From Sphingosinicella terrae (GTDB lineage Bacteria > Pseudomonadota > Alphaproteobacteria > Sphingomonadales > Sphingomonadaceae): a stretch of 64,000 bases of DNA. The position numbers and the translations under genes are program-made. How positions within the stretch are numbered: the first letter of the stretch is position 1; every line of letters begins with the position of its first letter. The notes beneath the pieces were generated by a model. The model was not told the DNA's origin. It worked only from the letters and a program-made list of their open reading frames with translations, and searched no databases. Positions 33,704 through 42,136 of the stretch are shown here, one piece after another. The DNA is taken from positions 62,001-126,000 of the forward strand of contig NZ_QDFY01000010.1 of NCBI RefSeq assembly GCF_003347635.1. The letters run 5' to 3'.

Positions 33704-34336
33704 ATGGAAATCGCAAGCGCCTTTAAACGCCGAGGGCTGCTCTTCGTCCTCTCCAGCCCGAGCGGTGCCGGCAAATCCACCATCGCGCGCATGCTCCTCG
33801 TCACCGACGAAGGGATCGCCATGTCGGTGTCGGCCACGACGCGGCCGATCCGGCCGGGCGAGGTGGACGGCCGCGATTATCACTTCGTCAGCGATTCCGA
33901 GTTCGATTCGATGGTCGCCGAGGGCGAGTTCCTCGAATGGGCCCATGTCTTCGGCCATCGCTACGGCACCCTCAAGCGCGAGGTCCTGAAGACGATCGAG
34001 TCGGGCCGCGACGTGCTGCTCGACATCGACTGGCAGGGAACGCAGCAGCTCAAGCAGGTCGATCCAGACATCGTCCGCGTCTTCATCCTGCCGCCGTCCA
34101 TGGCGGAGCTGGAGCGCCGCCTGCGCTCGCGCGGCACCGATGCGGAAGAAGTGATCCGCCGCCGGATGGAGCGGGCCTCGGCGGAGATCAGCCATTGGGC
34201 CGAATATGATTATGTGCTGATCAACAACAATGCCGAGAAGTGCCGCGAGCTCGTCCACAACATCCTCAAGGCCGAGCGGCTGAAGGCGACCCGGCGGGTC
34301 TTCCTGCACGATTTCGTCCGCGAGCTGATCGGCTGA
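33704..34336 (+). CDS. gmk: Guanylate kinase
   Basis: A 210-aa enzyme that phosphorylates GMP to GDP with ATP. The P-loop SSPSGAGKST lies near residues 17-26. The GMP-binding region (SVSATTRPIRPGEVDGRDYHF), the FLEWAHVFGHRYGT segment and DVLLDIDWQGTQQ are all present. ATG 33704 gives the family length and no extra N-terminus. It stands alone between a divergent DUF1697 gene and a membrane-protein gene. Confidence 0.95.
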   Translation: MEIASAFKRRGLLFVLSSPSGAGKSTIARMLLVTDEGIAMSVSATTRPIRPGEVDGRDYHFVSDSEFDSMVAEGEFLEWAHVFGHRYGTLKREVLKTIESGRDVLLDIDWQGTQQLKQVDPDIVRVFILPPSMAELERRLRSRGTDAEEVIRRRMERASAEISHWAEYDYVLINNNAEKCRELVHNILKAERLKATRRVFLHDFVRELIG

Positions 34337-34470
34337 TGCGCCGGATTTGAAGTTCGCACTGGGCGTGCCATCGGCTCTGGCGAATTTCCGAATCGTCACA
34401 CTTGGCCGGACTCAATTCCCCGCGCCGCCGATCTGGTTTACGCTCCCGGCGAAAGCAGGGAGGATCGTCC

Positions 34471-35055
34471 ATGATACGCGTCATCATCGGGTCGGTGGCC
34501 GCATCGGTCGCGATGTTCGTCATCGGCTTCATCTTCTTCGGGCCCGTCGGCCTGAGCGGGCTCGCCAGCGGCAGCCTCGACGATAGCCAGGCCGCCGCGG
34601 TCCAGCAGACGATGGCGGCCAACCTCCCCGGCACCGGCACCTATTTCGTGCCCTCGCCGGAGCGCTCCGCGGCGCAGACGGTGATGTACGGGCAGGGCCC
34701 GATCGCGACGATCCACTACAATACCGGCGGATTCGCCGCGACCGATCCCGGCGCCCTGCTCGGTGGCCTGGTGTTCAACTTCCTGGTGGCGCTGATGATC
34801 GGCGCGGCCCTGATCGGAATCGACCGGCGCGTGCCCGATTTCGGCTCGCGGGCGAGAGTGGCGGTGATCATCGCGGTGGCCGCGGCGGCCTTCACCCACC
34901 TCGGGTCGCCCATCTACTTCCACCATGGCTGGGGCCATTTCATCTACCTGTTCATCGCCGATTCGCTCGCGCTGGCCGCCGCCGGAATCGTCGTCGCCTG
35001 GTTCCTGCCGGTATCCCGGTCGGCGCCGCCCGCCGACGCCCCCACGGACGTCTGA
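34471..35055 (+). CDS. Hypothetical four-span membrane protein
   Basis: A 194-aa protein with an N-terminal span (IIGSVAASVAMFVIGFIFFG), a ~75-residue extracytoplasmic loop (YFVPSPERSAAQTVMYGQGP), and three more spans. The histidine-rich SPIYFHHGWGHFIY segment is notable. ATG 34471 follows AGGGAGGATCGTCC. Similar proteins occur in sphingomonads without known function. Confidence 0.65.
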   Translation: MIRVIIGSVAASVAMFVIGFIFFGPVGLSGLASGSLDDSQAAAVQQTMAANLPGTGTYFVPSPERSAAQTVMYGQGPIATIHYNTGGFAATDPGALLGGLVFNFLVALMIGAALIGIDRRVPDFGSRARVAVIIAVAAAAFTHLGSPIYFHHGWGHFIYLFIADSLALAAAGIVVAWFLPVSRSAPPADAPTDV

Positions 35056-35069
35056 CGGGGCAAGGCCCG

Positions 35070-35795
35070 CTACGGCTTTTCGGCGAGCAGGGTCAGGAAT
35101 CGATATCCGGCCTCGAAGTCCCGGCGGCGGGCTTCGAGCGCCTTCGCGGCCTCGGCATCCTCGCCCCATTGCTCCGCCTGCCATTCCTCGTCGAGCGAGG
35201 CGGCGGCCCAGGCCGTGCCGGGATCGAACTCGCCCTCCGCCAGCGCCAGCGCGATGACGAGCGAGCCGGAAACGGTCACCAGCGGGGACAGGCCGGCCAG
35301 CTCGAACGGGCCGCGTGCCCGCACCGCGGCGGCGAGGCGCTCCACCGTCACCGGCGACTGCGCCCGGTGCAGGATTCCGGGGACGATCTCGAAGTCGATG
35401 TCGTAGCGGCGGCGCGCCCAGGCGAGGAGCGGGTCCCAGCGCTGCGCTTGCCGTTCGACCAGCAGAGGCGGCGCTTCGGCGCGATAGCAGAGAAGGTCGC
35501 TCTCGCCATAGACGGCGAGGCCGCCGGCGAACGCCTCGGCCGATGGCGCCACCCGGTCGATCGCCGCATTGGCGAGCCCGGTCAACGGCATCGATCGCGG
35601 GTCGATCGTCTCGCCCTGCGCGTTCCATTCCTCGGATATGGCTTCGGCCAGCGCAGCGGTCGGCACGGCGAGCGGCTGCCGGCCTGGCGTGCGGATCGGC
35701 CGCCCATCGAGCTCGATCGTGCTGCCGGCCGCGACGCGGGCCGCCTCGTAGAAGCGCTTCAAGCCTCGGGTTCTCGCCAGCGACGAGCCAGCCAT
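35070..35795 (-). CDS. ATP12-family chaperone
   Basis: A 241-aa protein of the ATP12 family. In mitochondria ATP12 helps assemble the F1-ATPase alpha subunit; bacterial homologs are typical of alphaproteobacteria. Family features are LKRFYEAA near the N-terminus, IRTPGRQPLAVPT, AISEEWNAQGETIDPRSMPLT, GESDLLCYRAE and the C-terminal YRFLTLL. ATG 35795 starts just before the conserved region and overlaps the preceding small gene by 37 bp. Confidence 0.88.
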   Translation of the reverse strand: MAGSSLARTRGLKRFYEAARVAAGSTIELDGRPIRTPGRQPLAVPTAALAEAISEEWNAQGETIDPRSMPLTGLANAAIDRVAPSAEAFAGGLAVYGESDLLCYRAEAPPLLVERQAQRWDPLLAWARRRYDIDFEIVPGILHRAQSPVTVERLAAAVRARGPFELAGLSPLVTVSGSLVIALALAEGEFDPGTAWAAASLDEEWQAEQWGEDAEAAKALEARRRDFEAGYRFLTLLAEKP

Positions 35796-35986
35796 TTCGG
35801 GCCGTAGAAGCTGATGACGAGGAAGATCAGAGCGAGCGGGAAGCCGATGATCGAGCCGCCGGCGACGAACAGGTCGCTTTGCCACAGAGCGAGCGAGAGC
35901 AGGACCGCGATGGTCGCGCCGATGCGCAGCAGGTTCATCAGGATGAAGCGGTTCCGCCACATCCGTTCCTGGTCGGGGGAGGTCAT
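35759..35986 (-). CDS. 75-aa membrane protein in the HAD-ATP12 operon
   Basis: A small protein with two predicted spans (LLRIGATIAVLLSLALW and IIGFPLALIFLVISFY) and a basic C-terminus (KWLARRWREPEA). It starts inside the stop of the HAD gene (ATGA) and its end overlaps the ATP12 start, so it is translated in a coupled series. Similar small proteins sit at this place in related genomes, but function is unknown. Confidence 0.7.
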   Translation of the reverse strand: MTSPDQERMWRNRFILMNLLRIGATIAVLLSLALWQSDLFVAGGSIIGFPLALIFLVISFYGPKWLARRWREPEA

Positions 35987-36642
35987 GCGAGCACCTTCGT
36001 CAGTTCGAGGATGTCGAGCGGGTGTTCCGCGAGATGGTGCGCCCCCGCCTGCAGCAGCCGATCCGTCTCATGATAGCCCCAAGTGGCGCCGATCGCCGTC
36101 GCACCGGCGGAGCATGCCATCGCCATGTCGTAGCTGGTGTCGCCGATCACCAGCGTGGTCTCCGGCGCCGCGCCCGCGTCGGCGATCGCCTGCAGCACCA
36201 TCGAGGGATGCGGCTTGGACGGATGGCGGTCGGCGGTCTGCAAGGTGACGAATCGGCTGGAAAGGCCGTGATGCTCGAGGCACAAGGCGAGGCCGCGGTC
36301 CGACTTGCCGGTGGCGACGCCGAGCAGCCAGCCTGCGCCATCGAGCCGGGCGAGCAGGTCGCTTATGCCCTCGTAGAGCGGCTCGTCGGCAAGCCCCTGC
36401 CGCCGCATCGCCAGGAAGGTCGCCTTGTAGGATTCCGCCAGCGCCGCGTGGAAGTCCGGCTCCGCCTCGGGAAGCATCTCGCGCATCGCCTCGACCAGGC
36501 TGAGGCCGACGATGGAGCGGGTGCGCTCCCGCGCCGGCGGCTCGAGCCCCGCCGAGACGAAGCAGTCTTCCATCGCCGCACAGATATTGTGCTGGCTGTC
36601 GACGAGGGTGCCGTCGCAGTCGAAGATGACGAGGCGATTCAC
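35983..36642 (-). CDS. HAD-superfamily hydrolase, phosphoglycolate phosphatase-like
   Basis: A 219-aa HAD subfamily IA phosphatase. Motif I is FDCDGTLVDS (nucleophile Asp8), motif II GVATGKS, motif III lysine in KPHPSM, and motif IV VIGDTSYDMAMA. The helical cap lies between motifs I and II. The substrate is probably a small phosphorylated metabolite such as phosphoglycolate. Translation starts at GTG 36642, which overlaps the TGA ending the restored frame of the PaiB-like gene upstream. Confidence 0.87.
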   Translation of the reverse strand: MNRLVIFDCDGTLVDSQHNICAAMEDCFVSAGLEPPARERTRSIVGLSLVEAMREMLPEAEPDFHAALAESYKATFLAMRRQGLADEPLYEGISDLLARLDGAGWLLGVATGKSDRGLALCLEHHGLSSRFVTLQTADRHPSKPHPSMVLQAIADAGAAPETTLVIGDTSYDMAMACSAGATAIGATWGYHETDRLLQAGAHHLAEHPLDILELTKVLA

Positions 36643-37243
36643 CGCTCCGGCTTCGCCGCCGGCACGGGGCGCATCATTTCGGCCATGGCCGGGTGGTGCG
36701 GCGCCAGGCCGTCGGCGGCCCCCTCTCGCTCGGCGACTTTCTTGTTCTGGCCGAGCTTTCGCGTCCCCTCAGCGCGTCGATGCGCAGCTCGAATCCGACG
36801 ATGGCTTTGAGCATGGCCTCGAAACGTCCGGGCGTCATCTTGCCGCGCGTCCAGGCCGGCTTCGGCGCCAGCCGCGACTCGTGCTCCTCGCTGAGCCGAT
36901 CGAGCATGTCCGCCAGCTCCGCTTCCTCCACCTGGCGCACCGGGCCTTCTGCCTCGACCGCGACATAGTTCCAGGTCGGCACCTGGTCGTCGGTGCCGTA
37001 CCAGTCCGGGCTGATATAGGAATCGGCGCCCAGGCAGGAGACGATCGCCCGGGATCCGTCGAGCAGCCGAGCGCAGCTATTGGCCCGTGACAGGTGAAAG
37101 AGCAGCCGCTCCTGGCCGAGGACGACGACCGGAGCATGGGCGATTGCGGGGCCCTCGGCGCAGATCGTGCAGAAGGAGATCCGCCGGACGAAATCCAGCA
37201 TCTCGCCGCGTTCCTCCCAGGTGAAGGCGCGATTGGGATGCAT
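36639..37243 (-). pseudogene. PaiB-like FMN-binding regulator, frameshifted near the C-terminus
   Basis: The frame from ATG 37243 encodes an FMN-binding negative transcriptional regulator of the PaiB family (MHPNRAF, ISFCTICAEGPAIAHAP, WNYVAVEAEGPV, PGRFEAMLKAIVGFELRI). After DALRG the frame breaks in a run of four Cs (36765-36768, plus strand) and runs out of frame to a stop at 36674. One extra base restores RGTRKLGQNKK, the normal family ending. The restored frame ends at a TGA (36639-36641) that overlaps the GTG start of the HAD gene, exactly as operon spacing predicts. This is either a real mutation or a sequence error; the core FMN-binding fold is otherwise intact. Confidence 0.75.
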
Positions 37244-38340
37244 TAGCCGCGCCTCCGGCTGCGGCGCTCGCCTCGCCTCTCCTTGCGTCTCGCCTTCGCC
37301 GCCGCCGACACGGCCTTGCGCTTGCCTTCGGGCGTCTCGGAAAAGCGGACCTCGTCGAGGGGCAGGTCGCCGAGCGCGGGATCGAAGCCCAGGGAGGCCA
37401 GGCTCTCGCGAAAATGCTCGGGCGGCTCGGCCGTCACCTCGATCCGGCCGCCGTCCGGATGATCGATCCTGAGGCGGCGCGCGTGGAGATGGAGCTTGCG
37501 GCTGATCGATCCGGTCAGGAACGCCTCCTGACCCGCATATTTGCCGTCGCCGACGATCGGATGGCCGATCGCCGCCATATGGACGCGCAATTGATGGGTC
37601 CGGCCGGTATAAGGCTGGAGCTCGACCCAGGCCGCCCGGTTGCCGGCCCGCTCGAGGACGCGGTAGCGGGTCCGGGCCGGCTGCCCGTTCTCCTCGTCGA
37701 CATGCATCTTCTCGCCCCCCGTGCCCGGCTGCTTGGAGATGGGAAGCTCGATCATCCCGTCCTCGATCGACGGCACGCCGACCACCAGCGCCCAATAGAC
37801 CTTGCGGGCCGTGCGGCCTGAAAAGGCCTTTGAGAAGAAGGCTGCCGCACGGGCGGTGCGGGCGACCAGCAGCACGCCCGAAGTGTCTTTGTCCAGGCGG
37901 TGGACGAGCTTGGGCCGGGGCGCCTCCTCATCCTCGACGAGGCCGTCGAGCAGCCGGTCGAGATGGACGTTGGTGCGCGTCCCGCCCTGCGTCGCGAGCC
38001 CCGGCGGCTTGTCGACGACGATCGCCGCCGCATCGCGGTGGATGACGAGGGAGCGGACGAACTCGATCTCGTCCGGGCTGAGCGACTCCCGCTTCGGCCC
38101 TGCCGGCGCCCGCGGCTTCTCGCTTTCCTCGATCGGCGGGACTCGGATCGTCTGCCCCGCCTCGATCCGGTCGCCCGGGGCCGCGCGCTTGCCGTCGAGC
38201 CTGATCTGCCCGGTCCGCGCCCAGCGCGACACCATGCCGAAGCTCGCCTCCGGAAGGTTGCGCTTGAACCAGCGGTCGAGGCGGATGCCGTCATCCTCCT
38301 CGTTCACGCGGAAGGTGCGGACCTGGTCGGACGCGCCCAT
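37243..38340 (-). CDS. RluA-family 23S rRNA pseudouridine synthase (RluC-like)
   Basis: A 365-aa enzyme isomerising uridines in 23S rRNA. An N-terminal S4 RNA-binding domain (about residues 15-75, DGIRLDRWFKRNLPEASFG) precedes the RluA catalytic domain. The catalytic aspartate lies in HRLDKDTSGVLLVA, followed by ELQPYTGRTHQLRVHMAAIGHPIVGD. The C-terminus is a strongly basic tail (KARRKERRGERRSRRRG), plausibly contacting RNA. The stop overlaps the start of the PaiB-like gene by one base. Confidence 0.92.
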   Translation of the reverse strand: MGASDQVRTFRVNEEDDGIRLDRWFKRNLPEASFGMVSRWARTGQIRLDGKRAAPGDRIEAGQTIRVPPIEESEKPRAPAGPKRESLSPDEIEFVRSLVIHRDAAAIVVDKPPGLATQGGTRTNVHLDRLLDGLVEDEEAPRPKLVHRLDKDTSGVLLVARTARAAAFFSKAFSGRTARKVYWALVVGVPSIEDGMIELPISKQPGTGGEKMHVDEENGQPARTRYRVLERAGNRAAWVELQPYTGRTHQLRVHMAAIGHPIVGDGKYAGQEAFLTGSISRKLHLHARRLRIDHPDGGRIEVTAEPPEHFRESLASLGFDPALGDLPLDEVRFSETPEGKRKAVSAAAKARRKERRGERRSRRRG

Positions 38341-38398
38341 GTCAGTGCCCCGCCCTGCGCGAGGCGGGCGCGCCTTCTGGTGGGACGGAAAGGTGAGC

Positions 38399-38426
38399 GG
38401 GCATCGCCGCGCATGTAGCGATGCCC
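38399..38426 (-). terminator. Terminator-like hairpin after the lipoprotein gene
   Basis: A perfect 9-bp stem (GGGCATCGC with GCGATGCCC) and a ten-base loop lie between the lipoprotein gene ending at 38464 and the pseudouridine synthase start. Both genes read leftward, so it would end the former. No T tract follows. Confidence 0.4.
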
Positions 38427-38463
38427 CGGCGGCCGCGCCAGTGCGGCGGCCCCGCCGGAGGCC

Positions 38464-39135
38464 TCAGGCGCCGCGATTGACGATCAGCGCGACGTCCGAT
38501 CCCCGCGCGAGCGGGGTGACGATCAGGTAGAAGGCGCCGTCGGTCGACGGATTGACCCCGCCGAGGACATGGTCGCCGCCGCGGACCTGGTGCTCGGCCG
38601 AGAAGCCGGCCCGGCTGGCGAGGGCGCGATAATGATCGAGCACGCGCGCATAGGCATCGGCGGTGCGGAAGGTGACCACCCGCATCCGGCAGTCGCCCGA
38701 ATCGCTGCCGGCGGCCTCGGTCAGCCGTCCGCCCGGATAGAGCGGGAATTCCCGCGGCAGCCGCTGCGCCCATTGCGCGCCATAGTCGAACGGCACGCCG
38801 CAGCCGTTCGCCGACAGCGAGGCCGGGGCGACGCTCGCGCCCCCGCCGGCGCGGCCGGCCTGGCCGGCGCCCTCGGCGGCGGATCCGGCCGGATATTGCG
38901 CCTGCATTGGTGCCTCCGGCGGGCGCACCGTGTTCGGATGGGCCTGCTGGACGAGATTGGGGTCGACCAGGATCTGGTCCTCCAGCGCGCTGGTCAGCGC
39001 GGGATCGGCGCCGTTGGCGAGCAAGGCATTGTCGATCTCGGCGAGATTGTTCTCGCTTCCGCCGCTGCAGGCGCCGAGCGCGAGCAGGGCGGCGAAGGCG
39101 GCCGGGAGGGCCAGTCTGGCAAGGCGGTCGGGCAT
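38464..39135 (-). CDS. Hypothetical exported lipoprotein
   Basis: A 223-aa protein with a lipoprotein signal peptide (LLALGAC, C23). The mature part starts with an acidic/Asn-rich linker, then a Gly/Ala-rich region (about 95-115), then a folded domain with two cysteines (ANGCGVPFDYGAQWA, GDCRMRVVTFRTADAY). ATG 39135 follows AAGAGGAGCGACCACC. The ADAYARVLDHYRALASRAGF segment is reminiscent of proteins that compare short peptides or colour-like domains, but no family is assigned. Confidence 0.65.
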   Translation of the reverse strand: MPDRLARLALPAAFAALLALGACSGGSENNLAEIDNALLANGADPALTSALEDQILVDPNLVQQAHPNTVRPPEAPMQAQYPAGSAAEGAGQAGRAGGGASVAPASLSANGCGVPFDYGAQWAQRLPREFPLYPGGRLTEAAGSDSGDCRMRVVTFRTADAYARVLDHYRALASRAGFSAEHQVRGGDHVLGGVNPSTDGAFYLIVTPLARGSDVALIVNRGA

Positions 39136-39199
39136 GGTGGTCGCTCCTCTTGGCCGCCTCATAACCCAGGCCGGGCCGCCAAGGCGTGTCCAACCATGG

Positions 39200-39586
39200 T
39201 TAATCCGTGCCGCCCGCCCCGTCCGTCCCGGAACGGGACCGCCACCAGGCAAAGGTTTCCGCCTGGACGCCGGCGATGAACCGCGCCGCTTCCGGACCCT
39301 TCCACGGCCCCTCGTAGAAGCGGCCGCGGGCGCCGCCGCCCACCCACCAGCCCTGGCCCGGGAGGCCGTCGCTCTGCCGCACGACGAGGACCGCGAGCTC
39401 GGGCTCGCCGCGCGCCGCCGCGGCCCGGTCGATCTCGCCGAGCATCGCGCACAATTGCCGCATCTTCGGACGGGAGAAGGCGTAGCCGAGCCGCTCGAGC
39501 AGCTCCGAATAGGTCAGGGCGATCCCCGCCTTCGCGGCGGCGACGAGATGGGCGCGGACTTCGTCGGGATCGGCGAGCGGCGACAT
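39200..39586 (-). CDS. Hypothetical protein with winged-helix-like N-terminus
   Basis: A 128-aa soluble protein with AGIALTYSELLERLGYAFSRPKMRQLCAMLGEID near the N-terminus, which could form a small winged helix, followed by LAVLVVRQSDGLPGQGWWVGG and a Trp-rich tail. Similar sphingomonad proteins are sometimes loosely annotated in databases, but no activity is known. The gene is short, well spaced and monocistronic. Confidence 0.6.
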   Translation of the reverse strand: MSPLADPDEVRAHLVAAAKAGIALTYSELLERLGYAFSRPKMRQLCAMLGEIDRAAAARGEPELAVLVVRQSDGLPGQGWWVGGGARGRFYEGPWKGPEAARFIAGVQAETFAWWRSRSGTDGAGGTD

Positions 39587-39617
39587 GGCGTCCAGCCTGC
39601 CGCCGCCGCCGCTCCTG

Positions 39618-40136
39618 TCAATTGCGGTCGGACAGGAGCAACCGGCCCTCCGTCCCGCCGCCGTCGCGCGGCGCCAGGCGCAAGGTGAACCGGCCGCCGT
39701 CGCGGCCGGCGGTTCCGGAGAGCCTCAGGCCGCTCCCCTCCGGCGCCTGCGCCTCGACGCTGATGTCCTCGCGGCGGGCGGGATCCCGATACCAGGCGGC
39801 GACCCTGTCGACCGCGTCGCCGGAGCTGAAGCGAAGCTCGACCTCGCCGTCGCCCTCGCCGCCGCTTTGGTCCGGACGGCCCTGGACGTGGATGCCGGCC
39901 ATGGTCGAGCCCGGATAGATGAGCCCGTCCTGCTGGTCGACGTCTGACCTGACGCCCTCGGGAATGGCGATCGACAGGTTGAAGCCGGGGGCCTCGACGG
40001 TGAGGCGGCCTTCCTCGGCACGGCCCTCGGCCGAGGCATTCTCGGCGACGGGCGGCGCATCGTTGCCGATCCGGGCCTCGCAGCCGCCGAGCGCGGCGGC
40101 CGCGGCCGCGGTGAGCAGGGTGAGACGTAGGGCCAT
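39618..40136 (-). CDS. Hypothetical exported lipoprotein
   Basis: A 172-aa protein with signal peptide and lipobox (LGGC, C19). The mature part is a beta-rich domain (RLTVEAPGFNLSIAIPEGV, IHVQGRPDQ, VELRFSSGDAVDRVAAWYRDPAR) whose spacing recalls small periplasmic domains that bind a peptide or another beta strand. No family is recognised. ATG 40136 is the only start that provides the signal peptide. Confidence 0.62.
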   Translation of the reverse strand: MALRLTLLTAAAAAALGGCEARIGNDAPPVAENASAEGRAEEGRLTVEAPGFNLSIAIPEGVRSDVDQQDGLIYPGSTMAGIHVQGRPDQSGGEGDGEVELRFSSGDAVDRVAAWYRDPARREDISVEAQAPEGSGLRLSGTAGRDGGRFTLRLAPRDGGGTEGRLLLSDRN

Positions 40137-40212
40137 GGCGTACCTCCTCGCGTCAGACTAGCTGTGTTACATGCATAATACAATCGCCGGCTTGCCGGCC
40201 CTTGGCGCGAGG

Positions 40213-40551
40213 CTTAGGGCCCAAGCTCGATTAGGAGACGGTCGTGACGGGTTCGATTTTGTTGTCCGGCAAGGAGCAAGGAGGGAGCGATGCTTGTGCA
40301 TCGTGACCGACGCAGCGACGCCGTCCGGGCGGCAAAGTGCAGCAGGTCGCCATGTCCCCCGGACATGGCTGCGGATTGCCGGGGGCAATCCGCACCTGTG
40401 CACAGCCCGCCGCTTCGCGGTCGGCCGGAGGCGGCGGCTGGCGTCGTCGATCGGCTCGGCCGGGTCCCCAGCCCGGCCTGCGCCGCTCTCCTATCCAGCC
40501 GCCGCCTCCGGCCGATCCCGATCCGCCTCCTAATCGAGCTTGGACCCTAGG
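40213..40551. repeat. Highly structured intergenic element with terminal inverted repeats
   Basis: Terminal 25-bp inverted repeats (40213-40237 and 40527-40551) match at 23 of 25 positions and enclose about 290 bp packed with hairpins. These are a 6-bp hairpin at 40288-40303, 7-bp at 40351-40367, 11-bp at 40370-40394, and a perfect 21-bp inverted repeat (40421-40441 with 40495-40515) whose loop holds another 7-bp hairpin (40458-40478). The right end is 9 bases before the rarD-like ATG. It encodes no convincing protein. It could be a MITE-like mobile repeat or a structured RNA. Confidence 0.6.
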
Positions 40552-40560
40552 GCGCGCGCC

Positions 40561-41469
40561 ATGCCATCCGATGCCGGAAGCCAGCGCACCGGGCTCCTGC
40601 TCGGCTTCACCGCCTATCTCCTCTGGGGCGTGCTCCCGCTCTATTTCAAGGCGCTCGCCCATGTGTCGGCACTCGAGATCGTCGCCCATCGGATCGTCTG
40701 GTCGATCGCCTTCCTGGCCTTGCTGATCACCTTCTGGCGGCGCTGGTCGGCGATCCGTGCGGCGCTGGGCAGCGGCCGCGTCGTCGTCACCCTGATCGTC
40801 ACTTCGCTGCTCATCGCGATCAACTGGCTGACCTACATCTATGCGGTGGTCAGCGGCCATGTGCTCGAAGGAAGCCTCGGCTATTATCTCAACCCGCTGA
40901 TCAACGTCCTGCTCGGCGTCGTCCTGCTCGGGGAGCGTCTCACCCGGCCGCAGGTCTTCGCCACCGTGCTGGCCGGGGCCGGCGTGGCGGTGCTCGCGGT
41001 CGGCGCAGGTTCGGGGCTGTGGATCAGCCTCACCCTCGCCGCGAGCTTCGGTCTCTACGGCTTTGTCCGCAAGGTCGCGCCGGTCGATTCGGCCGAGGGC
41101 CTGTCGATCGAGACGGCGATGCTCGCGCCGGTCGCGCTCGCCTGGCTGCTGTGGATGCGCGCTTCCGGGGAGCTCGCCTTCGGCCATGTCGGACTCGGCA
41201 CCGATATCCTGCTCGCGCTCGGCGGCATGATCACCGCCATTCCCCTGCTTCTCTTCACCGCCGCCGCGCGCCGGCTGCCTTATTCGACCCTCGGATTTCT
41301 CCAATATGTCGCGCCGTCGCTCCAGTTCCTGCTCGCGGTGCTGGCGTTCGGCGAGCCGCTGACCGTCCCGCACCTGGTCTGCTTCGGCGCGATCTGGACT
41401 GCCCTCGCCATCTTCACGGTCGAAGGCGTGCGGGCGGCCCGCTCCCGGACCGCCAAGATTCCTTCCTGA
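40561..41469 (+). CDS. rarD: RarD/EamA-family transporter
   Basis: A 302-aa membrane protein with ten predicted spans, in the two-repeat layout of EamA drug/metabolite transporters. RarD-type markers are LLGFTAYLLWGVLPLYFKALAHVSALEIVAHRIVWS at the start, the INWLTYIYAVVSGHVLEGSLGYYLNPL segment, and FLQYVAPSLQFLLAVLAFGEP. Substrates of the family are unsettled; RarD is linked to chloramphenicol sensitivity in some bacteria. ATG 40561 follows the structured repeat, which may affect its expression. Confidence 0.87.
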   Translation: MPSDAGSQRTGLLLGFTAYLLWGVLPLYFKALAHVSALEIVAHRIVWSIAFLALLITFWRRWSAIRAALGSGRVVVTLIVTSLLIAINWLTYIYAVVSGHVLEGSLGYYLNPLINVLLGVVLLGERLTRPQVFATVLAGAGVAVLAVGAGSGLWISLTLAASFGLYGFVRKVAPVDSAEGLSIETAMLAPVALAWLLWMRASGELAFGHVGLGTDILLALGGMITAIPLLLFTAAARRLPYSTLGFLQYVAPSLQFLLAVLAFGEPLTVPHLVCFGAIWTALAIFTVEGVRAARSRTAKIPS

Positions 41470-41527
41470 CGTCTTTGTCGGCGCCGCGAATCGCCTTATC
41501 CTCAGGCGACCGGCAGGAGGCGGCGAC

Positions 41528-42124
41528 ATGCAGACCGATCCCAGGGTGGACGCCTATATCGCGCGGCAGGCGGATTTCGCCCGGCCGATCCTCGAGCATC
41601 TGCGCGCGCTGGTTCACGCGGCCTGTCCCGACGGCGTCGAGACGCTGAAATGGGGCATGCCCTATTTCACCTATCGCGGCATCCTGCTCGCCGGCATGTC
41701 GGCGTTCAGGACGCACGCCGCCTTCGGCTTCTGGCGGGGCAGCCAGATCGTCGGCGAAGGCGGCGCGCAGGGCGAGGGGATGGGACAGTTCGGCCGCCTG
41801 CGCAGTGTCGAGGATCTGCCGCCGCAGGCCGAGCTCGAAGCGATGGTCCGCAAGGCGATGGAGCTCGCCGAATCGGGCGTGAGGCCGCCTCGCGCGACGA
41901 AGCCCAAGGCGCCTCTCGCCGTGCCGCAGGACATGCGCGCCGCCCTCGATGCCAATGCCGCCGCGGCCGCGACCTTCGACGGCTTCCCGCCGGGGGCGCA
42001 GCGCGACTATGTCGACTGGATCGGCGGCGCCAAGCGCGACGAGACGCGGACGAAGCGGCTCGCTTTGGCCGTCGAGTGGCTGGCCGAGGGCAAGCGCCGC
42101 CACTGGAAATACGAGAATTGCTGA
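41528..42124 (+). CDS. DUF1801 / YdeI-type protein
   Basis: A 198-aa protein. The N-terminal DUF1801 domain (about residues 1-110) carries ILEHLRALVHAACPDGVETLKWGMPYFTYRG, and a C-terminal YdeI/OmpD-associated-like helix region has FDGFPPGAQRDYVDWIGGAKRDETRTKRL. Related proteins have an iron chaperone-like fold but no established enzymatic role. ATG follows GGCAGGAGGCGGCGAC. The gene is monocistronic. Confidence 0.82.
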   Translation: MQTDPRVDAYIARQADFARPILEHLRALVHAACPDGVETLKWGMPYFTYRGILLAGMSAFRTHAAFGFWRGSQIVGEGGAQGEGMGQFGRLRSVEDLPPQAELEAMVRKAMELAESGVRPPRATKPKAPLAVPQDMRAALDANAAAAATFDGFPPGAQRDYVDWIGGAKRDETRTKRLALAVEWLAEGKRRHWKYENC

Positions 42125-42136
42125 GGCGCGTGCGGC

